Part shown: one piece after another, positions 59,682 through 64,000 of the stretch
Numbering within the stretch: the stretch's first letter is position 1
Layout of the letters: the number at the start of each line of letters is the position of its first letter
Source of the DNA: UMGS75 sp963648435
Lineage (GTDB): Bacteria > Bacillota_I > Bacilli_A > ML615J-28 > CAG-313
Direction: 5' to 3'
Assembly: GCA_963648435.1 (NCBI GenBank)
Contig: CAVJDT010000002.1
Span: 1-64,000 of the forward strand
DNA: 64,000 nt
Position numbers and translations under genes: made by a program
Notes under the pieces: model-generated
Told to the model about the DNA's origin: nothing
Databases searched by the model: none
Seen by the model: the letters and a program-made list of their open reading frames with translations, nothing else

Positions 59682-60571
59682 TATTTTACTTCCTTCTTTT
59701 TTAATATTTCAAATATTTCATATAAAGTTTTTAAAGCAAGCCATGAAGTAATATCATTACAGTCTAATGGTGGGGATACTTCAACAATATCCATTGCCTC
59801 AATTGGTAAGACTTTAAACATTTCTTTAATTAATAACATTAATTGGTTACTATTTAATCCAAAAGCTTCAGGGGTACCAGTTCCTGGGGCAAAACTTGGG
59901 TCATTAGCATCGATATCATATGATAAGTAAATACTATAATCATTTGATGCAAAGCGGTTTTTTAAATCTTTTATTACTTCATCATAACCTTCTTTATTTA
60001 AATAACTTGCCCGGTAAACCTTTAATTCAGGATGAGCACTAAGATAGGTAGTTTCATATGCTTCATATCCTCTAATACCAATCATTGTAATATTATTTGT
60101 TTCATAACCATGATCAATGGCTCTACGATTGGTACAAGCATGTGAGTAATTACTGCCATCATAGAAATCACAAATATCAGGATGAGCATCAATATGAATA
60201 ATTACTGGTATTTTATTTTCTCTTTTTGCTTTTTCTAAAAAGCTTTGTTCAAGAGGAATGGTAACAGAATGGTCACCACCTAAAAACAAATTAAATTTAT
60301 TATACTTAAAAACTTCATCAGCTTTTGCTTTGACCCTTTTATAGAAGTCTTTGCCATTTTCAACATCACCACAATCAAAAATCTTAGTTTTGTGGATATC
60401 TTCACCATCCATTGTGAAGGCTGGTAAATAATAAGATAATTCACGCATTACTTTTGGTGCGTCTTTTGAGCCTTTACCACATGAACATCCATCATCATAT
60501 GGTAAGCCAAGTAAAATTACATTTGCTTCTTCAATGTTTGATACGCATAAATCTCTAAATTCTTTTTTCAT
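59681..60571 (-). CDS. speB: Agmatinase (ureohydrolase family)
   Basis: The enzyme splits agmatine into putrescine and urea using two Mn2+. Metal-binding motifs are complete: GGDHSVTIP, IHIDAHPD and YDIDANDPSFAPGTGTPEAFGL. Length (296) is standard. The active-site pattern fits agmatinase more than arginase or formiminoglutamase, but close relatives with other substrates exist. GAGGT lies five bases before the ATG, and the promoter is at 60594-60622. It is followed with a one-base overlap by the SpeD-family decarboxylase, forming a short putrescine pathway. Confidence 0.92.
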   Translation of the reverse strand: MKKEFRDLCVSNIEEANVILLGLPYDDGCSCGKGSKDAPKVMRELSYYLPAFTMDGEDIHKTKIFDCGDVENGKDFYKRVKAKADEVFKYNKFNLFLGGDHSVTIPLEQSFLEKAKRENKIPVIIHIDAHPDICDFYDGSNYSHACTNRRAIDHGYETNNITMIGIRGYEAYETTYLSAHPELKVYRASYLNKEGYDEVIKDLKNRFASNDYSIYLSYDIDANDPSFAPGTGTPEAFGLNSNQLMLLIKEMFKVLPIEAMDIVEVSPPLDCNDITSWLALKTLYEIFEILKKKEVK

Positions 60572-60593
60572 AATTACCTCATTTTACCTTGAT

Positions 60594-60622
60594 ATAATAC
60601 CATTTTTTAAGACAAATAGCAA
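60594..60622 (-). promoter_or_regulatory. Promoter of the speB-speD operon
   Basis: On the minus strand TTGCTA (60617-60622) and TATTAT (60594-60599) are separated by 17 bases, about 25 bases before the agmatinase ATG. Confidence 0.6.
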
Positions 60623-60637
60623 GAATTTGGTTTTATT

Positions 60638-61789
60638 TTATTCATTTTTAACTATTTTTTGACAAGTAAAGTATCTAATTATTGTTAAGACCATTGTTAT
60701 TAAACTAAATAATCCCATTAAAAGATAATAATAACGATAAGTTTTAGTTATTTCAATTAAATTTCCATCAATATTATTAAATATAAAAACAAAGATAGCT
60801 TGACCAAGTGTTATAAGCATAATTCCAGTGGTTGCTTTTTCTTTTCCTACAATTTTTAAAACAGTTTGATATGATACGTGCAGTATCACCGCGAAAGCTA
60901 CCCCCCTAAGTCCCGCCAAAATTATGACAATCCAAAGTGGTGCGTAAAGTCCATTTGTTAAAAAGCGAATACAAAGGCATGTAGATGCAATAACTAATAA
61001 TAAGTTATTATTAATTTTATTAGATGTCTTACTAAATATAACAAGTAAAATAACTTCAATAATAACATAATATGAATAAACCAGTCCATAGGTGCTAGAA
61101 GTAAGACCCCTTTCTAAAAGATATATGGAAAAAAAGTGATCTCCTGCATTTATTGAACCCATTAATAAAGTATATAAAATTAAAAAATAAACAAATCCTT
61201 TCACTTTAAATAAACTACTAAGTTTTACCTTAGGTTTATTTTCACTTTCTTCTTGAAGCGGTTTTAACAAAAAATATAAAAAACTAGACAAAATAAAAAG
61301 AATGCATGAAACTAAAAAGCAAATTTTAAAATTCGTTAAATTAATCAAAAAGCCACCTACAGTTGTACCAATAATATAAGCTATAGAGCCATATAAACGA
61401 ATACTAGAATAATTAATTGTTTTTTCATTACTAAATAAAGTTAATAATGAATCCATTAAGCCATAATGACATGAACCAAATATCGCTAGTAATAAGGTTA
61501 AAGCACTGATTACATAAAAACTAGAACTACATGCTATCATAATAATCATTATAGCTTCTATTCCCGAAATAATACTTAAAATGTTTTTGGTAATTTTGGG
61601 ATTTTTACATATTTTAGTGTATATAGGATTGGTAATAATTCCAACTAAGGGACTAATTGACAAGATAAAGCCAATTTTTCCTTCCACTAATCCTTGATTT
61701 TTCAAAAACATTGAAAAGAAAGGATAAAAAAAGGAATCACCTAAATATCTTGTAAATGTTAATACTCTATATTTTGTTACTTCTTTCAT
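60638..61789 (-). CDS. MFS transporter (MFS_1-like)
   Basis: The 383 residues form about 12 membrane helices. FTRYLGDSFFYPFFSMFLKNQGLVEGKIGFILSISPLVGIITNPIY at the start is typical of the MFS_1-like/LacY-nucleoside permease branch. No substrate motif can be read. ATG 61789 has GAGGA eight bases upstream, so the ten extra N-terminal codons in the longer frame are not used. It lies upstream of agmatinase on the same strand but 66 bases away with a separate promoter; a link to polyamine export is possible but unsupported. Confidence 0.85.
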   Translation of the reverse strand: MKEVTKYRVLTFTRYLGDSFFYPFFSMFLKNQGLVEGKIGFILSISPLVGIITNPIYTKICKNPKITKNILSIISGIEAIMIIMIACSSSFYVISALTLLLAIFGSCHYGLMDSLLTLFSNEKTINYSSIRLYGSIAYIIGTTVGGFLINLTNFKICFLVSCILFILSSFLYFLLKPLQEESENKPKVKLSSLFKVKGFVYFLILYTLLMGSINAGDHFFSIYLLERGLTSSTYGLVYSYYVIIEVILLVIFSKTSNKINNNLLLVIASTCLCIRFLTNGLYAPLWIVIILAGLRGVAFAVILHVSYQTVLKIVGKEKATTGIMLITLGQAIFVFIFNNIDGNLIEITKTYRYYYLLMGLFSLITMVLTIIRYFTCQKIVKNE

Positions 61790-61854
61790 ATTATTTTTCC
61801 TCATAATATGATAGCACAAATCAAAAAAATAAATTTAATAAATACTCATAAATA

Positions 61855-61886
61855 TTAGAAAAAACACGCATATTTTGTGCGTGTTT
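61855..61886 (-). terminator. Terminator of the ABC exporter operon
   Basis: On the minus strand AAACACGCA pairs with TGCGTGTTT around CAAAATA, followed by further T. The stop codon at 61885 is in the stem. Confidence 0.8.
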
Positions 61887-63672
61887 AATCAAATTGTGAA
61901 TTATATAAATCATAGTAAAAACCTTTTTTAAGTAAAAGTTCTTGATGAGTACCTTTTTCAATAATATTTCCATTATTAACTACTAAAATTAAATCAGCAT
62001 TTTGAACAGTTGATAACCGGTGAGCAATAATAAAACAAGTTTTCCCCTTCATCAAAGCATCCATAGCTTCTTGAATTTTTATTTCCGTTCTTGTATCAAC
62101 ATTTGAAGTTGCCTCATCTAATATTAACATATTAGCATTTAGTAACATTGCTCTTGCAATGGTTAAAAGTTGTTTTTCACCTTTAGAAATGTTAATACCA
62201 TCTTCAGTAATAATGGTATCATAACCATTTGGCAAACTTTCAATAAAGTTATTGATATGTGCTGCTGTTGCGACTTTCTTTACTTGATCTAAAGTAACGT
62301 TATCCATTCCATATGCAATATTATCATATACACTACCTTCAAAAAGCCAAGTATCTTGAAGAACCATCGCATATGATGACCTTACACATTTACGCATTAT
62401 TTGATAAATGGAATTATTATCAAGGGTAATATCGCCTTTTGATACATCATAAAATCGCATTAATAGATTGACAATTGTAGTTTTACCAGCTCCAGTTGGA
62501 CCCACAATCGCAATTTTTTTACCAGCTACTGCCTCAAATGATAAATTTTTAATAATTACTTGATTTTCAAGATAACCAAACTGAACATTTTTAAATTTTA
62601 CATTACCTTCTACTTTATCAAGCATTAATGCATTTTCGGCATCTTCTTTTTCTTTATCTTGGTCGATTAAATCAAATACCCTTTCTGCCGCCGCAAGAGC
62701 ACTTTGAATATCAACAAAAATGTTTGCGACTTCATTAATTGGACCTGAAAATTTACGAGAATAAAGGACAAATGAGGAAATTTTCCTTAAACCAATTTTG
62801 GAAAAAATGTAAAGAATTGAACCAAAAACACAAATTAATGAAAGGGATAAATTATTAACAAAGTTTACACCTGGCCCCGTTATACTACCATAATATTCAG
62901 CTTTATATGCCGCAGTAACTGCTTCTTCATTTTCTTTATTAAACCCTTCAATAATGTTATTCTCAACCCCATAAGCTTTAATGGTTTTACTACCACTAAT
63001 CATTTCTTCGACATAACCATTTAAAGTACCTAAACTAACTGAACGTTTTTTGAATAATTTATGAGTTTTTCTAAGCATAAAACGCGTGAAGAAAAGAGAT
63101 ATTGGAATAGTTACCCCCATTATTAAAGTAAGAAGGGGCGAAATAACTATCATCATAATTAAGGAACCAACAACAGTTATTGTGGCGGTACAAATATGGA
63201 CTATATCACTTGATAATGATGTATTAACCGTATCAATATCATAGGACATTCTGCTGATAATATCACCTGATAAGTTGTGATCAAAATAAGCAACTGGTAA
63301 CATCATTAAGCTATCAAAACAGTCCTTTCTAAGTTTATAGACTATTTTCTTACTTATTTTAACCATTAAAAAAGTTAAAATAAAATTAAGAATTGTTGAT
63401 GCTAAATAAAATATAATCATTAAACCAGCATATAGATATACCTTATCAAACTCTACTTTATGGGCTCCTGGTTCTATTGCTTCAATGGCATATCCTGATA
63501 GTAATGGTCCAACTAGAGAAAAAAGATTAGAAATAATAGTAAGTAAAATCGCAAAAATAAACCAACCTTTAAATTCACTAATATAACTACCTAAACGTTT
63601 TAAAGTTTTCTTTTTGTTTTTAGGCTTGTTAAAAGTTCTCGTTGATACTTTTGACCCACGCATATTATTCAC
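61885..63672 (-). CDS. ABC exporter half-transporter with canonical ATPase site
   Basis: The 595 residues have six membrane helices in the first 340 residues and a C-terminal ATPase. The ATPase shows Walker A GPTGAGKTT, Q-loop VLQDTWLF, signature ISKGEKQLL, Walker B MLILDEATSNVD with the catalytic Glu, and IAHRLST. The signature has Lys in place of the second Gly (SKGEKQ), seen in some heterodimeric exporters. It starts with GTG 63672, with GGAGG eight bases upstream; ATG 63663 has no suitable site. The start overlaps the end of a second half-transporter gene, so the two probably form one heterodimer exporting lipids or drugs. Confidence 0.9.
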   Translation of the reverse strand: MNNMRGSKVSTRTFNKPKNKKKTLKRLGSYISEFKGWFIFAILLTIISNLFSLVGPLLSGYAIEAIEPGAHKVEFDKVYLYAGLMIIFYLASTILNFILTFLMVKISKKIVYKLRKDCFDSLMMLPVAYFDHNLSGDIISRMSYDIDTVNTSLSSDIVHICTATITVVGSLIMMIVISPLLTLIMGVTIPISLFFTRFMLRKTHKLFKKRSVSLGTLNGYVEEMISGSKTIKAYGVENNIIEGFNKENEEAVTAAYKAEYYGSITGPGVNFVNNLSLSLICVFGSILYIFSKIGLRKISSFVLYSRKFSGPINEVANIFVDIQSALAAAERVFDLIDQDKEKEDAENALMLDKVEGNVKFKNVQFGYLENQVIIKNLSFEAVAGKKIAIVGPTGAGKTTIVNLLMRFYDVSKGDITLDNNSIYQIMRKCVRSSYAMVLQDTWLFEGSVYDNIAYGMDNVTLDQVKKVATAAHINNFIESLPNGYDTIITEDGINISKGEKQLLTIARAMLLNANMLILDEATSNVDTRTEIKIQEAMDALMKGKTCFIIAHRLSTVQNADLILVVNNGNIIEKGTHQELLLKKGFYYDLYNSQFD

Positions 63673-64000
63673 TTAAACCACCTCCCATTTGGATGTGATG
63701 AATTTCCGAATATAATGGCACATTCATTAACAAATCTTCATGTTTGCCATAACCAATTTGCTTTCCTTCATCAACTACTAAGATTTTATCACAATTTTTA
63801 ATTGAACTAATTCGTTGTGAAATAATTACCATTGTAGCATTTTCTAAATTTTCTTTAATGTTTTTTCTAAGTTTAGCATCAGTTTTATAATCTAAAGCAC
63901 TTGTCGAGTCATCAAGGGCAATAATTTCAGGTTTTGTTACAACCGCCCTTGAAATTAAAACTCTTTGGCGTTGTCCGCCTGAAAGGTTTGTACCTTTCGC
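63665..64000 (-). CDS. ABC exporter half-transporter, C-terminal part only, degenerate Walker B
   Basis: Read from the window edge, 111 codons encode the end of an ABC ATPase: GTNLSGGQRQRVLISRAVV (signature), then IIALDDSTSALD and ISQRISSIKNCDKI, ending GGGLSE. Walker B has Asp in place of the catalytic Glu (DDS), and the H-loop His is Gln (SQR). This pattern marks the non-hydrolysing partner in heterodimeric exporters such as TM287/288 or BmrCD. Its last eight bases overlap the next gene's start. The membrane part lies outside the window. Confidence 0.88.
   Translation of the reverse strand, partial: AKGTNLSGGQRQRVLISRAVVTKPEIIALDDSTSALDYKTDAKLRKNIKENLENATMVIISQRISSIKNCDKILVVDEGKQIGYGKHEDLLMNVPLYSEIHHIQMGGGLSE

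Noticed and set aside
1..64000. Translation with TGA as tryptophan (Mycoplasma code)
   Set aside because: TGG encodes conserved Trp throughout, and TGA ends relA and other genes exactly at ATGA overlaps, so the standard code fits.
1..64000. CRISPR array, prophage, insertion sequence or integrase
   Set aside because: No spaced direct repeats, transposase, integrase or phage structural genes were seen on either strand.

Overview
The window is AT-rich, gene-dense bacterial DNA. It uses strong AGGAGG-type ribosome binding sites, TTGnnn/TATAAT promoters with 17-base spacers, and hairpin-plus-U-tract terminators at most operon ends. Gene content points to a low-GC Bacillota on the Mollicutes side of the phylum (Erysipelotrichia / Haloplasma / Izemoplasma / RF39-like uncultured lineages). 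It has a pyrophosphate-type phosphofructokinase, SpoIIIAH-like and SpoVB-like proteins, the c-di-AMP receptor DarA, a bifunctional RelA, an EF-G paralogue and many lipoproteins. TGG encodes Trp and TGA is a stop, so this is the standard code, but TGA stops are rare and occur only at junctions inside operons. The exact taxon is an inference.

Layout. 1-1860: start of a minus-strand gene behind a terminator-type attenuator, then an XRE-HTH/flavodoxin-like fusion gene broken by a TAG, then about 0.8 kb of decayed sequence. 1.9-12.2 kb: PPi-phosphofructokinase, then a surface lipoprotein region (beta-helix-like protein, serpin, C39-like cysteine peptidase with Ig-like repeats, endonuclease I). This is interrupted by tRNA-Cys and a yybP-ykoY manganese riboswitch that controls a P2A-type ATPase. 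12.3-20.4 kb: a long minus-strand run apt-relA-dtd, a GAF protein with degenerate GGDEF/EAL-like regions, a large membrane protein, a SpoIIIAH-like protein and an RluA-type pseudouridine synthase. 20.5-29.5 kb: SpoVB-like flippase, DUF421 and TIGR04086 membrane proteins, nadC, an SPFH/zinc-ribbon pair (YdjI/YdjG-like, without PspA), and an SsuABC/ThiXYZ-type importer. 29.5-36 kb: CtpE-like P-type ATPase, PuuD-type amidotransferase plus NUDIX hydrolase, EF-G-like GTPase and DarA. 36.2-42.7 kb: WG-repeat lipoprotein plus an asymmetric MacB-type ABC system. 42.8-47.7 kb: a six-gene operon with HdeD-like protein, radical SAM/SPASM protein, LytTR regulator, DUF3021 membrane partner, ectodomain protein and type I pullulanase. 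47.8-58.5 kb: sugar-type MFS transporter with a YdcF protein, glycerophosphodiesterase, XRE regulator, a DUF362/uridine-kinase/SDR operon, a CrtI-type oxidoreductase, and cytoplasmic GH9 with an alkaline-phosphatase-family enzyme. 58.9-64 kb: agmatinase plus a tandem SpeD-family decarboxylase, an MFS transporter, and a heterodimeric ABC exporter cut by the window edge.

Most original signals: (1) a two-domain SpeD protein whose first domain has lost its pyruvoyl serine, coupled to agmatinase with no spermidine synthase, which suggests an arginine decarboxylase feeding putrescine synthesis; (2) the LytTR/DUF3021 operon ending in pullulanase; (3) a lipoprotein serpin beside a lipoprotein cysteine peptidase; (4) the catalytically degenerate GAF/GGDEF/EAL-like protein fixed next to relA-dtd; (5) the WG-lipoprotein asymmetric ABC system. 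No CRISPR array, prophage, insertion sequence or integrase was seen.
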